From the NCBI GenBank assembly GCA_937958695.1, contig CALGNK010000006.1, forward strand, positions 16,932-80,931: a DNA stretch of 64,000 bases. The letters are read 5' to 3'. Shown piece after piece: positions 1 through 10,934 of the stretch (the first letter of the stretch is position 1; every line of letters starts with the position of its first letter). A model generated the notes under the pieces. It saw nothing but the letters and a program-made list of their open reading frames with translations, searched no databases and was not told where the DNA came from. The position numbers and the translations under genes are program-made. The DNA comes from an uncultured bacterium (lineage in GTDB: Bacteria; DUMJ01).

Positions 1-390
1 GCAATAAATGAATACAAAAAGCCTTTGATTATAGTTAAGGGTAACTGTGATAGTGAAGTTGATCAGACCCTAATTAAAGTTCCTATTATGTCTCCTTATG
101 GTGTTTTGTTCATAGATAGCTTAAAGATACTTGTACATCATGGGGATAAAAATCTTGACAACTGGATCTTTTCTCTAGAGGATGATGATCGTTTTAATAT
201 TGTTATTTCAGGTCACACACATATTCCTCTTCTTCAAAAAAAGAATGGGATAATTTTCTTTAATCCTGGAAGTCCTAGTATTCCTCTTGGAGAAGTGAAA
301 GATAAGACCTTTGGCTTGTTAGACACTACCAAGAGGTCAATAAAGATTTTAAGCCTAGAGGGAAAGACATTAGATTCCCTTATCTTCTAA
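1..390 (+). CDS. yfcE: YfcE-type metallophosphodiesterase, 5' end cut by window
   Basis: This is the C-terminal part of a calcineurin-like phosphodiesterase of the YfcE/MJ0936 family, which hydrolyses phosphodiesters using a two-metal site. The frame is already open at base 1, so the gene starts before the window. Visible metal-ligand motifs are GNCD (bases about 40-51), a lone His in VHHGD, GHTH near bases 211-222 and NPGS near 265-276. The order and spacing match E. coli YfcE closely. The gene ends only about 30 bases before rpoB and runs in the same direction, so it is probably co-transcribed with it. That is an unusual partner for rpoB, where rplL is the normal upstream neighbour. Confidence 0.85.
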   Translation, partial: AINEYKKPLIIVKGNCDSEVDQTLIKVPIMSPYGVLFIDSLKILVHHGDKNLDNWIFSLEDDDRFNIVISGHTHIPLLQKKNGIIFFNPGSPSIPLGEVKDKTFGLLDTTKRSIKILSLEGKTLDSLIF

Positions 391-423
391 TCTAAAAATA
401 TATTCCACGAGGTGATTAGACAG

Positions 424-3400
424 GTGGAGAGTGTTATATTGTCAAAAAAAGAGAAAGAACGAAAAAGGTTTCAGAGAACCCCAGAGAGATTGGAGGTTCC
501 TAATCTGTTAGCTGTTCAGTTAGAGTCGTTTAACTGGTTCTTAGAAGAAGGACTTTTAGAATTATTTAGAGAAGTCTCACCTATATATGACTTTAACGAG
601 AACTATTATATCGAATTTGTTTCCTCTAGTCTAGGCGAACCAAAATATTCTGAAATGGAGTGTAAAGAGAAGGGATTAACCTATAGTGTTCCTCTAAGAG
701 CTAAAGTCAGGCTAGTAAGTAAGATTACTGGAGAAATAAAAGAGAGTGAAGTGTATTTAGGTGAACTACCCTGGATGACAGAGAGAGGGACATTCATTAT
801 AAATGGAACAGAGAAGGTTATAATAAATCAGCTAATTAGATCTCCAGGGATATATTTTGATTCTCAATTAGATATAAGTGGTAGAACACTCTTTCGTGCA
901 TCTTTGATCCCTTCTAGAGGGGTATGGTTAGAATTTGAAACCGACGCAGAGGGCGCAATTTTCTTTAGAGTGGATACTAGTGGTAAGAAGATTCCTTTGA
1001 CACTTCTACTTAAAGCTATATGCTTTGATACGGAAGATGACCTAGTCCTAGGGTTTAGACCTTATGAGACAGTTATAGCTAGAACACTTAAGGTTGAGAG
1101 TAAACCTTACTCTAAGGATGAGGCTTTATTAGAATTACTTAGGAGGCTTAATCCTGGTACTCCAGTGAATCTTGATAATGCTATTAGACTTATAAATGAT
1201 CTCTTTTTTGACAGTAAAAGATATGATTTAGGAAAAGTAGGTAGGTATAAGCTAAATAGGAAATTTAAAGAAAATGTCCCTTTAGAGGTAAGAATCTTAC
1301 GAACCGAAGACATAATTAATATTTCCTATCGTATGGCTATGCTTATAGACATGGCAGAAAGGGGAGAACCATATGATCAATATCTAGACGATATAGATCA
1401 TTTAGGAAATAGACGAGTTAAACGTATTGGTGAGATGTTACAGCATCAATTCCGTATAGGTTTTACCAGGATGGAGAGGATGATAAAAGAGAGGATGAGT
1501 CTTCAGCCAGATATGGAGAAGGCTACTCCTCAGGTGCTTATAAATGTAAGACCCTTAACTGCAGCTATAAAAGAATTCTTCAATTCTAGCCAGTTGTGCC
1601 AATTTATGGATCAGACTAATCCGCTAGCGGAGCTTACCAATAAAAGACGAGTAAGCGCTTTGGGCCCTGGTGGATTAAGCAGAGAGAGAGCTGGTTTTGA
1701 AGTTAGAGATGTTCACCATACCCATTATGGAAGGCTCTGTCCTATGGAAACCCCTGAAGGTCCAAATATAGGTTTAATAACTAGTTTGGCTATATATGCA
1801 AGGATAAATGAACTAGGTTTTATAGAAACTCCATATTGGAAGGTTGAGAATGGAAGAGTAACAGATAAGGTTGAATATCTTACCGCTGATGAAGAACAGG
1901 AATATAAGATTGCTCAGGCGAATATTAATTTAGATGAAGATGGATATATATTAGATGAAGAAGTTCCTTGTGCATATAAGGGAACCTTCATTATGGTTCC
2001 AAAAGACCAGATACAGTATATGGATGTATCATCTAGCCAGATTGTAGGTGTTAGTTCTGCACTTATACCATTCTTGGAGCATGATGACGCTAGTAGAGCC
2101 CTTATGGGTGCTAATATGCAGAGACAAGCAGTTCCTCTTGTTAAACCCAAATCTCCTTTGGTGGCTACAGGGTTAGAAAAGATAGTCCCAAGGTATTCTG
2201 GTTATTTGGTAACAGCTAAAAGGCCAGGTATTGTTAAAAGTGTAAGCGCAGATATGGTAATAGTAGAGACAGATGATGGTGAAGAGGATGTCTATGAATT
2301 ACTAAAATTTGTAAGGTCTAATCAAAGCACCTGCATAAATAATAGAGTAATAGTTAATAAAGGAGATAGGGTAGAAGAAGGCGATATTATAGCAGATGGG
2401 ATGGCTACAGACCATGGGGAATTAGCTCTTGGGCAGAACGTTCTTGTAGCCTTTATGCCTTGGGAAGGCTATAATTATGAAGATGCTATTTTAATTAGCG
2501 AAAGATTAGTAATTGATGATGTATATACCTCAATACATATAGAAGAATATGAGATAGAAGCTAGAGATACAAAGGTTGGTCCTGAGGAGATAACGAGAGA
2601 GGTTCCTAATGTTAGCGAAGAGGCATTAAGAAATCTTGATGAAGATGGGATAGTCAAGATAGGTAGTGAGGTTCAGGCTGGAGATATACTTGTAGGAAAG
2701 GTATCTCCTAAAGGAGAAACAGAGCTTACGCCTGAAGAAAGATTACTAAGAGCTATTTTGGGAGAAAAGTCTAGGGAAGTTAGAGATACTTCTTTAAGAT
2801 TACCGCCTGGAGAGAGAGGTATAGTAATAAAGACTCAAGTTTTCTCTAGGGAAAATGGTGATGAGCTTCCTCCAGGTGTTTTAAAGATCGTAAAAGTTTA
2901 TGTTGCTCAGAAGAGGAAAGTTTCTATAGGTGATAAATTAGCTGGTAGACATGGTAATAAAGGTGTTATAGCTAACATACTACCTATAGAAGATATGCCC
3001 TATCTACCTGATGGAACACCGGTAGATGTGGTTCTGAATCCTCTGGGAGTTCCATCTAGAATGAATCTTGGTCAGATATTTGAGACGCATCTAGGTCTCA
3101 TAGCCAATCACAAAGGGTTTATAGCAGAGACTCCTGTCTTTAATGGAGCTACAGAAGATGAAATATTTGAAGGTATAAAAGAACTAATGAACGAAATTTC
3201 TTCCCTTAATGAAGATGGTAAGATTACTCTATATGACGGGAGAACTGGCGAACCATTCCATAGTCCAGTGACTGTTGGATATATGTATATAATGAAACTT
3301 ATTCATCTAGTCGATGATAAAATACATGCCCGTTCTACAGGTCCATATTCTCTTGTTACTCAACAGCCTCTAGGAGGAAAGGCTCAGTTTGGTGGGCAGC

Positions 3401-3729
3401 GTTTTGGAGAGATGGAGGTATGGGCTTTAGAAGCGTATGGGGCAAGTCATACTCTTCAAGAGATGTTGACTATAAAGTCTGATGACATAGAAGGTAGAAA
3501 TAGAGCTTATGAAGCTATAATTAAGGGTAAGAAGATTCAAACACCTGGTATACCTGAGTCATTTAAGGTCCTTATTAGAGAACTTCGTGGCTTAGCCTTA
3601 GATGTAGTAATATATGATAAAGATGGTAAAGAGATTTCTATTGATGAGGAAGGAGAAAAGAGTCCCTATGAGATCTGGAATGAATTTAATATAAATCCGG
3701 AAGGGATGGAGAAGGATGGAAGCGATTAG
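424..3729 (+). CDS. rpoB: DNA-directed RNA polymerase subunit beta
   Basis: RpoB forms one side of the RNA polymerase active cleft. The protein is about 1101 residues, the short form without the large proteobacterial insertions. The rifampicin-pocket segment is clear ([15 protein letters not shown] then [11 protein letters not shown]), as are [13 protein letters not shown] and the C-terminal [21 protein letters not shown] chose GTG at 424 because GAGGTGATT at 409-417 is a near-perfect ribosome binding site about 9 bases upstream. A start at GTG 412 would lie inside that site, and TTG 439 is a further alternative. The pocket carries Asn at the position of E. coli His526 and His at Pro564. It overlaps rpoC by 14 bases. 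Confidence 0.97.
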   Translation: MESVILSKKEKERKRFQRTPERLEVPNLLAVQLESFNWFLEEGLLELFREVSPIYDFNENYYIEFVSSSLGEPKYSEMECKEKGLTYSVPLRAKVRLVSKITGEIKESEVYLGELPWMTERGTFIINGTEKVIINQLIRSPGIYFDSQLDISGRTLFRASLIPSRGVWLEFETDAEGAIFFRVDTSGKKIPLTLLLKAICFDTEDDLVLGFRPYETVIARTLKVESKPYSKDEALLELLRRLNPGTPVNLDNAIRLINDLFFDSKRYDLGKVGRYKLNRKFKENVPLEVRILRTEDIINISYRMAMLIDMAERGEPYDQYLDDIDHLGNRRVKRIGEMLQHQFRIGFTRMERMIKERMSLQPDMEKATPQVLINVRPLTAAIKEFFNSSQLCQFMDQTNPLAELTNKRRVSALGPGGLSRERAGFEVRDVHHTHYGRLCPMETPEGPNIGLITSLAIYARINELGFIETPYWKVENGRVTDKVEYLTADEEQEYKIAQANINLDEDGYILDEEVPCAYKGTFIMVPKDQIQYMDVSSSQIVGVSSALIPFLEHDDASRALMGANMQRQAVPLVKPKSPLVATGLEKIVPRYSGYLVTAKRPGIVKSVSADMVIVETDDGEEDVYELLKFVRSNQSTCINNRVIVNKGDRVEEGDIIADGMATDHGELALGQNVLVAFMPWEGYNYEDAILISERLVIDDVYTSIHIEEYEIEARDTKVGPEEITREVPNVSEEALRNLDEDGIVKIGSEVQAGDILVGKVSPKGETELTPEERLLRAILGEKSREVRDTSLRLPPGERGIVIKTQVFSRENGDELPPGVLKIVKVYVAQKRKVSIGDKLAGRHGNKGVIANILPIEDMPYLPDGTPVDVVLNPLGVPSRMNLGQIFETHLGLIANHKGFIAETPVFNGATEDEIFEGIKELMNEISSLNEDGKITLYDGRTGEPFHSPVTVGYMYIMKLIHLVDDKIHARSTGPYSLVTQQPLGGKAQFGGQRFGEMEVWALEAYGASHTLQEMLTIKSDDIEGRNRAYEAIIKGKKIQTPGIPESFKVLIRELRGLALDVVIYDKDGKEISIDEEGEKSPYEIWNEFNINPEGMEKDGSD

Positions 3730-6700
3730 AAAAGAGCCTACAAAGATTAATATGAGTAGTTTTACTAAAATTCAGATAAAGCTTGCTTCTCCAGAAAAGA
3801 TTAGAGAGTGGGGAACTAGAAGGGTAGGGGGACAAGTTATATATGGAGAAGTAAAAAAACCTGAAACTATAAATTATCGTACCTTCAAACCGGAGATGGA
3901 TGGTCTTTTCTGTGAGAGGATTTTTGGTCCTACTAAGGATTGGGAATGTTATTGTGGTAAATATAGAAAGCTGAGATATAAGGGGATAGTTTGTGATAGA
4001 TGTGGAGTAGAGGTGACTACCTCTAAAGTTAGAAGAGAGAGGATGGGCTATATAGAGCTCGCTGCTCCAGTAGCCCATATATGGTTTGTCAAAAGTGTTC
4101 CTTCTAGGATAGGATTGGTCCTAAATATGAATTCAAAAGACTTAGAGAGGGTGATATATTTTGCTGCTTATGTAGTACTAGATCCAGGAGATACAACCCT
4201 CCAGAAGGGACAGGTATTAAGCGATGCTGAGTATGAAGAATATCTGCAGAAATTTGGTAACAAGTTTAAAGTAGGTATGGGTGCTGAGGCAATAAAAGAG
4301 CTCTTATCAGAAATAGATCTGGAAAAGTTATCTAAAGAGTTGAGACAAGAATTAGAGACTGCTAATGGTCAGAAAAAGGTTAAGATACTTAAGAGATTAG
4401 ATGTTGTAGAAGGTTTGCTTAAATCTGGAAATAGGCCAGAATGGATGATTCTAGATGTGCTTCCTGTTATACCGCCAGAATTAAGGCCTATGGTTCCTTT
4501 GGATGGAGGAAGGTTTGCTGTTAGTGATCTAAATGACCTCTATAGAAGGGTTATAAACCGTAATAATAGACTTAAAAAACTTATAGAGCTTCGAGCTCCT
4601 GAAATAATTATCAGGAATGAGAAGAGGATGCTGCAAGAGGCGGTAGATGCCCTTATAGATAATGGAAGGAGAGGCATCCCAGTAACAGGGTCCAATAAAA
4701 GACCCTTAAAGTCCCTTAGTGACCTTCTTAAAGGAAAGCAGGGACGTTTCAGACAGAACCTTCTTGGTAAAAGGGTTGATTACTCTGGACGTTCTGTCAT
4801 AGTTGTAAATCCAGAATTGAGGTTGAACCAGTGTGGTTTACCTAGAGAGATGGCTTTAGAACTCTTTAAGCCTTTTGTTATGAGAAGATTGGTAGAACGG
4901 AAATTAGCTCACAATATTAAAAATGCAAAGCGTATGGTTGAAAGAATGCGTCCTGAGGTATGGGATGTCCTTGAAGAGGTTATAAAGGATTATCCAGTTT
5001 TACTTAATCGTGCTCCTACACTACATAGATTAAGTATCCAAGCATTCTATCCAGTATTAGCTAAGGGAAGAGCTATAGAGATTCATCCTATGGTCTGTCC
5101 CCCATATAATGCAGATTTTGATGGAGATCAAATGGCTGTTCATGTTCCACTATCTTTGGCTGTAAGGGCAGAGGCAGAGCTTTTAATGTCATCTCCATAT
5201 AACATACTTTCACCTGCACATGGAAAACCTTTAGTTGCTCCACATCAAGATATGGTTATCGGTTTATTCTATCTTACTTTGGAAAATCCAAATGCTAAAG
5301 GGGCAGGGAAGATATTTGCAAGTTATGAAGAAGCTTTGATGGCTTATGAATGTGGTGAATTGGATGTACATGCACCAATAAAGATACGGTATAAAGGGAA
5401 GTTACGTGATACTACCCTTGGTAGGGTAATCTTTAACAATATCCTACCTGAGGATTGGGAGTATATAAATGAGCCTCAAGATAAAAAGGCACAGATAAAT
5501 CTTATAGAAACTTGCTTTAAGGAGAAAGGTTATACTGCTACTATTAATCTCTTGGATGATATGAAAGAGCTAGGATTTAGATGGGCCACTAAAGCAGGAC
5601 TCACAATCTCGGTAAAGGATGTCGAAATCCCAGAAGGAAAGAATGAACTTATAGCAAAGGCAGAAAAAGAGGTTGAATTTCTAAATATGCAGTATCAGGC
5701 AGGAATACTTACAGACTCAGAGAGATATCAAGAGATAGTAAAGATCTGGAATAGTGTAACTGATACTATAACAGAAAGTATAAAGAATAACATGACTCCG
5801 TTTAATCACCTCTATATGATGTCAATCTCTGGTGCTAGAGGTAACATCCAGCAGATTAGACAATTGGCTGGGATGAGAGGACTTATGGCGGATCCATCTG
5901 GGCGTATTATAGAATTTCCAATCGTGCATAATTTTAGAGAAGGCTTAAGCGTAGTAGAGTACTTTATTTCTACACATGGTGCAAGAAAGGGATCAACCGA
6001 TACTGCCCTTAGAACTGCAGATTCTGGTTATCTTACTAGAAGGCTTATAGATGTTGCTCAGGAAGTTATTATTGAGGAAGAAGATTGTGGAGATACAGAA
6101 GGGATATATGCCTATCCTTTAAAAGAAGGATCCGAAATTATAGAGCCTCTTTCTAAGAGAGTTTTATATAGAATCTCTGCCGAGGATGTAGTAGATCCTA
6201 ATACTGGTGAGATTATAGTGAGAACAAATGAATCTATAGATGATGAAAAGGCTAAAAAGATAGATTCTGCTGGAATAGAGAAGATTAAAGTCTTTTCTGT
6301 GCTTACCTGTAAGTCTAAACGTGGTGTATGTGCTAAATGCTATGGGATTAACTTAGCTACTAATAAGTTAGTAGATGTTGGAGAATCGGTTGGAGTTATC
6401 GCTGCTCAATCTATAGGAGAACCTGGGACCCAGTTAACTCTAAGGACATTCCACACTGGAGGAGTAGCGTTAGAGGATATAACTCAAGGTCTTCCTAGAG
6501 TAGAAGAGTTGTTTGAGGCTAGGAAACCAAAGGGTCAAGCTATTATGAGTGAGGTTTCTGGAATAGTCAAAATAGAAGAGAGTAAAGGTACAAAATATGT
6601 CTATATTATTGGTGAAGATAATATGGAGAAGGCTAGATATCAGATTCCTTTTGGGGCTAAACTTAAGGTCCAAAGTGGAGATAGTGTGGTTCCTGGTACT

Positions 6701-7243
6701 CCTCTTACGGAGGGTCCGCTGAATCCTCATGAGATCTTAAGAATCAAGGGAGTAGAAGAAGTAGAAAGATATCTGGTAGATGAAGTCAAAAAGGTTTACA
6801 TATCTCAAGGGGTTGAATTACACGATAAGCATGTAGAGTTGATAGTAAAGAGAATGTTGCAAAAGGTAAGAGTAGATGATCCTGGAGATACCGACTTAAT
6901 AATGGGAAGTCTTATAGATATAAGCGAATTTGAAAAACTACAAGATTGGGCCATTAGGAATAATCTGAAACCTCCAAGAGGTAAGAGGGTCCTATTAGGT
7001 ATCACTAGAGCCTCGCTTGCTACTGACAGCTTTTTAGCTGCTGCGTCCTTCCAAGAGACTACTAGAGTATTAACAGAAGCTGCTGTAAAAGGTAGGATAG
7101 ATACGCTCTCTGGCTTGAAAGAGAATGTTATCATAGGTAACATTATACCTGCTGGAACCGGATTTCCTAAGTATAGAAATATTAAGGTAGAAAGACTTGA
7201 AGAAGAGGAAGAAAGAGTTAAAATGGAGGATCTTCAAAAATAA
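3716..7243 (+). CDS. rpoC: DNA-directed RNA polymerase subunit beta'
   Basis: RpoC carries the catalytic magnesium site. At 1175 residues it has the compact length seen in thermophiles and Firmicutes. The N-terminal zinc ribbon (CYCGKYR then CDRCG) sits near residues 80-100, the catalytic NADFDGDQM loop is at residues 465-473, and the second zinc site ([13 protein letters not shown]) is near residue 870. The ATG lies inside the end of rpoB with GGAGAAGG just before it. A later ATG at 3752 begins nearer the usual family start but has no ribosome binding site. A coding frame for a disulfide oxidoreductase follows after 16 bases rather than rpsL-rpsG. Confidence 0.97.
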   Translation: MEAIRKEPTKINMSSFTKIQIKLASPEKIREWGTRRVGGQVIYGEVKKPETINYRTFKPEMDGLFCERIFGPTKDWECYCGKYRKLRYKGIVCDRCGVEVTTSKVRRERMGYIELAAPVAHIWFVKSVPSRIGLVLNMNSKDLERVIYFAAYVVLDPGDTTLQKGQVLSDAEYEEYLQKFGNKFKVGMGAEAIKELLSEIDLEKLSKELRQELETANGQKKVKILKRLDVVEGLLKSGNRPEWMILDVLPVIPPELRPMVPLDGGRFAVSDLNDLYRRVINRNNRLKKLIELRAPEIIIRNEKRMLQEAVDALIDNGRRGIPVTGSNKRPLKSLSDLLKGKQGRFRQNLLGKRVDYSGRSVIVVNPELRLNQCGLPREMALELFKPFVMRRLVERKLAHNIKNAKRMVERMRPEVWDVLEEVIKDYPVLLNRAPTLHRLSIQAFYPVLAKGRAIEIHPMVCPPYNADFDGDQMAVHVPLSLAVRAEAELLMSSPYNILSPAHGKPLVAPHQDMVIGLFYLTLENPNAKGAGKIFASYEEALMAYECGELDVHAPIKIRYKGKLRDTTLGRVIFNNILPEDWEYINEPQDKKAQINLIETCFKEKGYTATINLLDDMKELGFRWATKAGLTISVKDVEIPEGKNELIAKAEKEVEFLNMQYQAGILTDSERYQEIVKIWNSVTDTITESIKNNMTPFNHLYMMSISGARGNIQQIRQLAGMRGLMADPSGRIIEFPIVHNFREGLSVVEYFISTHGARKGSTDTALRTADSGYLTRRLIDVAQEVIIEEEDCGDTEGIYAYPLKEGSEIIEPLSKRVLYRISAEDVVDPNTGEIIVRTNESIDDEKAKKIDSAGIEKIKVFSVLTCKSKRGVCAKCYGINLATNKLVDVGESVGVIAAQSIGEPGTQLTLRTFHTGGVALEDITQGLPRVEELFEARKPKGQAIMSEVSGIVKIEESKGTKYVYIIGEDNMEKARYQIPFGAKLKVQSGDSVVPGTPLTEGPLNPHEILRIKGVEEVERYLVDEVKKVYISQGVELHDKHVELIVKRMLQKVRVDDPGDTDLIMGSLIDISEFEKLQDWAIRNNLKPPRGKRVLLGITRASLATDSFLAAASFQETTRVLTEAAVKGRIDTLSGLKENVIIGNIIPAGTGFPKYRNIKVERLEEEEERVKMEDLQK

Positions 7244-7259
7244 TATAGGAGGAAAGACT

Positions 7260-7928
7260 ATGCCTTTTATAAGTGAAAAGGATAGAAACTATTTAAGAGA
7301 TATATTTAATAGAGAGCTCACAAATGATGTAAAACTACTTTTCTTCACCCAAAATTCAGGGCTTTTTGTCCCTGGAGTAGAGTGCGAATATTGCAGAGAG
7401 ACAGGAGAATTATTGAAAGAGTTATCTGAAATATCTGACAAGATAAAGTTAGATGTCTATGACTTTATTTCGGATCAAGAAGTTGTAGATAAGTATGGTA
7501 TAGAGAGGATACCTGCTATTGTTATAGCTGGTGAGGAAGACTATGGTATAAGGTTCTATGGGATTCCTTCTGGTTATGAGTTTTCTTCATTGATAGAGAC
7601 CATTATAGATGTAAGCAAGAGAGAGACAAAGTTATCTAAGGATATAAAGGAAAGATTAGCCAAGATAGATAAAGATGTCATAATTCAGGTCTTCGTTACT
7701 CCAACATGCCCTTATTGTCCTAGGATGGTTCATACCGCTTATCAGTTTGCCCTAGAAAATAGATATATAAAAGCTAAAGGGGTAGAGGTTATAGAATTTC
7801 CACAACTTGCTAACTACTATAATGTAAGTGGTGTTCCTAAGACTGTAATAAATGATAAGGAAGAGATAATAGGTGCTGTTTCAGAATCTGTATTTTTGGA
7901 AAGCATAGAAAAAGCGATTAAGGAATAG
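7260..7928 (+). CDS. Glutaredoxin-like protein disulfide oxidoreductase (two thioredoxin folds)
   Basis: This 222-residue protein matches the PDO family of thermophiles. These proteins have two fused thioredoxin folds and handle disulfide exchange in the cytoplasm, where thermophiles use disulfides for stability. The N-terminal half has CEYC at residues 42-45 and the C-terminal half CPYC at 150-153. Both are CXXC redox sites, and cis-proline segments follow in each half (ERIPAIV and SGVPKTV). The start is set by AGGAGG at 7247-7252; an upstream in-frame extension reaches back into rpoC and is unlikely. It is the last gene of the rpoBC unit and is followed by a strong terminator. Confidence 0.9.
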   Translation: MPFISEKDRNYLRDIFNRELTNDVKLLFFTQNSGLFVPGVECEYCRETGELLKELSEISDKIKLDVYDFISDQEVVDKYGIERIPAIVIAGEEDYGIRFYGIPSGYEFSSLIETIIDVSKRETKLSKDIKERLAKIDKDVIIQVFVTPTCPYCPRMVHTAYQFALENRYIKAKGVEVIEFPQLANYYNVSGVPKTVINDKEEIIGAVSESVFLESIEKAIKE

Positions 7929-7939
7929 TAATTTTATTT

Positions 7940-7977
7940 GAGGGCTACCAAAGAACTCTTTGGTAGCCCTCTTTTTT
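7940..7977 (+). terminator. Intrinsic terminator after the rpoBC-PDO operon
   Basis: There is a perfect 14-bp stem (GAGGGCTACCAAAG at 7940-7953 with its complement at 7958-7971), an AACT loop and six T residues. The opposite strand has no T run after the hairpin, so it should act mainly on plus-strand transcription. Confidence 0.95.
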
Positions 7978-7982
7978 GTTCT

Positions 7983-8105
7983 TTAGACATTTGCCGAGAA
8001 GGTAGCGCCACAGTTTTTACACTCCCATTTAGAGGGATCACCTTTTTTAGGTAGTATTTTTGTACTGCCACATTTTGGACATCTCGCTGGAGCCTTTTTA
8101 CCCAT
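7983..8105 (-). CDS. Small zinc-ribbon protein, 40 residues, function unknown
   Basis: A short reading frame encodes 40 residues with two CXXC knuckles: CPKCG at residues 9-13 and CKNCG at 29-33. Trp and Glu come just before the second pair, a typical zinc-ribbon layout. It starts MGKKAPARC and ends ATFSANV. The ATG overlaps the rpe stop codon by 8 bases (ATGGGTAA), with AGGTAGGTGAG upstream, so translation is probably coupled to rpe. The low-complexity Lys-rich linker between the knuckles (KILPKKGDPSK) suits a nucleic-acid or ribosome-binding ribbon, but I cannot name the function. It is too short for most gene finders. Confidence 0.75.
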   Translation of the reverse strand: MGKKAPARCPKCGSTKILPKKGDPSKWECKNCGATFSANV

Positions 8106-8811
8106 AACTCTCACCTACCTTTTTATGGAATTGAAGCTCTAAAATACCTTCTTGCTTCTTTTTTATTATGCTGTCTAATTCGGACAGCCGTAGCCTCCTA
8201 TCTTTACTTCTTGTTATGGCAGAACCTATAACTAACATATCTACGCCGAGGTCTAGAAGTTTTTCTATATTCTCTCCGTTTATACCACCATCCACTTCTA
8301 TAAGAGGAGAAACACCTAAGCTCTTACATAATTCTCTCAGATCCTTTAGCCTTTTAAATGTATTTTCTATAAACTCTTGTCCTCCAAAACCTGGATTTAC
8401 GCTCATTAATAATACTAGGTCTACATCTTTTATGATGTCTTCTAGGAGAAATACTGGGGTCCCTGGGTTTATAGCAATACCAGCCTTACAGCCGCTAATC
8501 TTTATGTAGGATATAACTCTATGTATATGCGGAGTTGATTCCAAATGGACTGTTATTAGATCTGCTCCTGCTTTTATAAATAGATCTAAAAAGTTTTCTG
8601 GAGGAGTCACCATAAGATGCACATCTAATAAGAACTTATCACCTTCTCTTATTGATTCTACAAATTGCGGTCCAAAACTTAGATTCGGTACAAAATGTCC
8701 ATCCATTATATCTATATGTAACCATTCTATCCCAAAATCTCTGAACTCTTCTAATAAGTTCTTAAGATCTAATATATCTGCTGAGAGGAGAGATGGAACT
8801 ATTTGCGCCAT
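8098..8811 (-). CDS. rpe: Ribulose-phosphate 3-epimerase
   Basis: The enzyme interconverts ribulose 5-phosphate and xylulose 5-phosphate in the pentose phosphate pathway. The 237-residue TIM barrel begins MAQIVPSLLSAD and has the metal/catalytic motifs HIDIMDGHFVPN, VHLMV, VNPGFGGQ and EVDGGIN. The phosphate-binding end reads VIGSAIT. The C-terminus (about 20 residues after the last helix) is slightly extended and Lys-rich. The start overlaps the end of murI by 13 bases, with GGGAGAG upstream, and the stop overlaps the zinc-ribbon gene, so the three are translationally packed. Confidence 0.95.
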   Translation of the reverse strand: MAQIVPSLLSADILDLKNLLEEFRDFGIEWLHIDIMDGHFVPNLSFGPQFVESIREGDKFLLDVHLMVTPPENFLDLFIKAGADLITVHLESTPHIHRVISYIKISGCKAGIAINPGTPVFLLEDIIKDVDLVLLMSVNPGFGGQEFIENTFKRLKDLRELCKSLGVSPLIEVDGGINGENIEKLLDLGVDMLVIGSAITRSKDRRLRLSELDSIIKKKQEGILELQFHKKVGESYG

Positions 8812-9626
8812 ATTTTAATCTCTCCCTCTTCTCTAAGATTTATATGTTTTGCTTTAATAGGTCTATTAATAAAGACAGTAGCTTTTTCACTGAACTCATA
8901 AGCATCTCCAGTAGTAAAAAATCTAACTTCTCCTGTCCCTCTTTCCGTTATACCTATATTCTTCAATTCTGTCAATAGTTCTTCCACAGCATATATGGCT
9001 GGATCAACTATACTTATCTCCTTCTTATACTTTTCTAATAGAATACTACTAATCTCTTCTAAATACAAGGGATAGTGACTACATCCTAAGATAAGTGTAT
9101 CTATTTCTGCGTTTATAAGTGGCTCTAGATATATGGTTAAAGCTTTGATTAGAACCTCTCTTTTTACTCTATTTTCTATAAATGGAACTAATAGTGGTGC
9201 AGATTTCTCTACTACCTGTATGTCGGGGTTGTACCTCTTTATAGCTAATGTATATGCCAAAGATGATGTAGTGGCTCTAGTAGCTAAGACCCCTACTCTT
9301 TTGATACATTTTTCTTGGGATATCTTTTTTGCAGTAGGTTCTATGAGTCCAGTAATAGGTAATGATATGATATTTTTTATATAATTTAAGGCTAAAGCAG
9401 AACTTGTGTTACATGCTACAAGTATTGCCTTTACATTCATCTTCTCTAGGAAGGATAAAATCTGCTTCATATACCCTACTATCTCTTGAACTGACCTATT
9501 TCCATAAGGCATATGAATCGTATCTGCCACATATACAATATCCTCATAAGGAGCTACTTTTATTAGCTCTTTTAATATGGTAAGTCCTCCTAATCCAGAG
9601 TCAAATAATCCAATAGGACTATTCAT
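8799..9626 (-). CDS. murI: Glutamate racemase
   Basis: MurI makes D-glutamate for peptidoglycan. The 275-residue protein has both catalytic cysteines in their family motifs: ACNTSS (Cys72) and LGCSHYP (Cys182). The N-terminal GLFDSGLGGLTI and the MPYG motif are also present. It overlaps the upstream amidase gene by 4 bases (ATGA) and the downstream rpe by 13 bases, so it is co-translated with both. The amidase upstream gives a peptidoglycan theme to this end of the operon. Confidence 0.96.
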   Translation of the reverse strand: MNSPIGLFDSGLGGLTILKELIKVAPYEDIVYVADTIHMPYGNRSVQEIVGYMKQILSFLEKMNVKAILVACNTSSALALNYIKNIISLPITGLIEPTAKKISQEKCIKRVGVLATRATTSSLAYTLAIKRYNPDIQVVEKSAPLLVPFIENRVKREVLIKALTIYLEPLINAEIDTLILGCSHYPLYLEEISSILLEKYKKEISIVDPAIYAVEELLTELKNIGITERGTGEVRFFTTGDAYEFSEKATVFINRPIKAKHINLREEGEIKIWRK

Positions 9627-10924
9627 CTCTTCTTCTCCAAATATCTTAGTATACCTGTTACCATTCCTCCTGCAATCTTTCTTCTATATAATGGATCCAT
9701 CAATAATTTCTCCTCTATAGGATTTGATATAAATAGTGCCTCTACTAATATAGCAGGTATATTTGTATTTTTTAAGAGGAAGAATTCTGCCTTTTTAGCT
9801 CCTCTATTATATCTGCCTGTCACTTCTACTAAGGAATTACATACCATCTCGGCGAAAACCTTATCATCATCTCTATAATAGAAGACCTCTATACCTCCTG
9901 GTATCGATGAATAAGCTGAGTTACAATGTATACTTACTAATACAGCAGAGTTATGATTATTTACAATCACAACTCTTGCATTTAGTTCGTCTCTAGAGTT
10001 TTGAGGATTTTGGGACACATTATAATCCCCATCTCTAGTTAGAATGACTTGGTATCCTGCTGATTCGAGCAGTCCTTTCATATATAGGGCAATATCTAAG
10101 ACTACATCCTTTTCTTTTAATCCGCTTGGACCTATTGCCCCAGGGTCATTTCCTCCGTGCCCAGGGTCTAATATGATAATAGGCTTAGTTGTTTTTTCAG
10201 ACTGTAGTATGGGTATTTGAAGTAAAACTGTTCCTGGCTCCTGTATCTCTTCTATCTGCCATTCATTTTTGATCTCGCCTTTTATAACTATTCTGACAGA
10301 CGGAGGATATATGCTGAACTGACTCACCTTTAAGTCCACAGGAACTGAGGGATTTGCATAATTATCATACATAAGGGTCATGTTAGGTATATCTATTACT
10401 ATCCTATTTGGGTTAACCAGAAGGAATATTGCAGGGTTCAACTCTTTTTTATGACTAGACACTAACTTTAAAGATAATTTATCTAGTGCGTTCTGTAAAG
10501 TAACTTCTTTTAATCTAGGAGGGAATATGATGCTAATACAATTTTCTTCTTGTTTTATCTCTCTATATCTTATAGGTCCACTAAGATCGAAGACAATCCT
10601 TATCTTATCTTCACCTTGCTTTGCTAGTCTTATTTTTTCTATTCCAGACGTTTCTATCGGTATCTCTTCTTTACTTATATTTACATTGACTGGAAATATA
10701 TCTACAAAAAACCTATAAGGATTCTGAAGATAAGAATAGTTAAACTCGAGTTTACTAGATATTATTATTTTGAATATATCTCCATCTTCTGTCTGCTCCC
10801 AAGATATACCTTCTATCGGCGAATATAATAAGGGATAGAAGGTTCCTACGCCGTATGCTAAAGAAGTTATAAATATAAATAAAAAGCTAGAAATAACATA
10901 AAAGTATATCTTTTTATTTTTCAT
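9623..10924 (-). CDS. Exported N-acetylmuramoyl-L-alanine amidase with AMIN domain
   Basis: This enzyme cleaves the bond between muramic acid and the stem peptide in peptidoglycan. A signal peptide (residues 1 to about 25, KKIYFYVISSFLFIFITSLAYG) leads into an AMIN-like wall-targeting region (roughly 30-240). An Amidase_3 domain follows (about 250-430). Zinc and catalytic motifs are visible: ILDPGHGGNDPGA, a Glu in LKEKD, SIHCNSA and the final Glu in LVEALFISN. The family is AmiA/AmiC-like. No good ribosome binding site precedes the ATG, which begins only 11 bases after the tmRNA 3' end, so expression may depend on the tmRNA transcript. Confidence 0.9.
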   Translation of the reverse strand: MKNKKIYFYVISSFLFIFITSLAYGVGTFYPLLYSPIEGISWEQTEDGDIFKIIISSKLEFNYSYLQNPYRFFVDIFPVNVNISKEEIPIETSGIEKIRLAKQGEDKIRIVFDLSGPIRYREIKQEENCISIIFPPRLKEVTLQNALDKLSLKLVSSHKKELNPAIFLLVNPNRIVIDIPNMTLMYDNYANPSVPVDLKVSQFSIYPPSVRIVIKGEIKNEWQIEEIQEPGTVLLQIPILQSEKTTKPIIILDPGHGGNDPGAIGPSGLKEKDVVLDIALYMKGLLESAGYQVILTRDGDYNVSQNPQNSRDELNARVVIVNNHNSAVLVSIHCNSAYSSIPGGIEVFYYRDDDKVFAEMVCNSLVEVTGRYNRGAKKAEFFLLKNTNIPAILVEALFISNPIEEKLLMDPLYRRKIAGGMVTGILRYLEKKR

Positions 10925-10934
10925 TTAATAATTT

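Noticed and set aside
412-423. GTG start for rpoB at 412
   Set aside because: It lies inside the GAGGTGATT ribosome binding site; 424 has correct spacing.
3686-4078. 130-residue minus-strand frame opposite rpoC
   Set aside because: It is antisense to the conserved rpoC N-terminus and has low-complexity Ser/Leu content. It is a codon-bias shadow.
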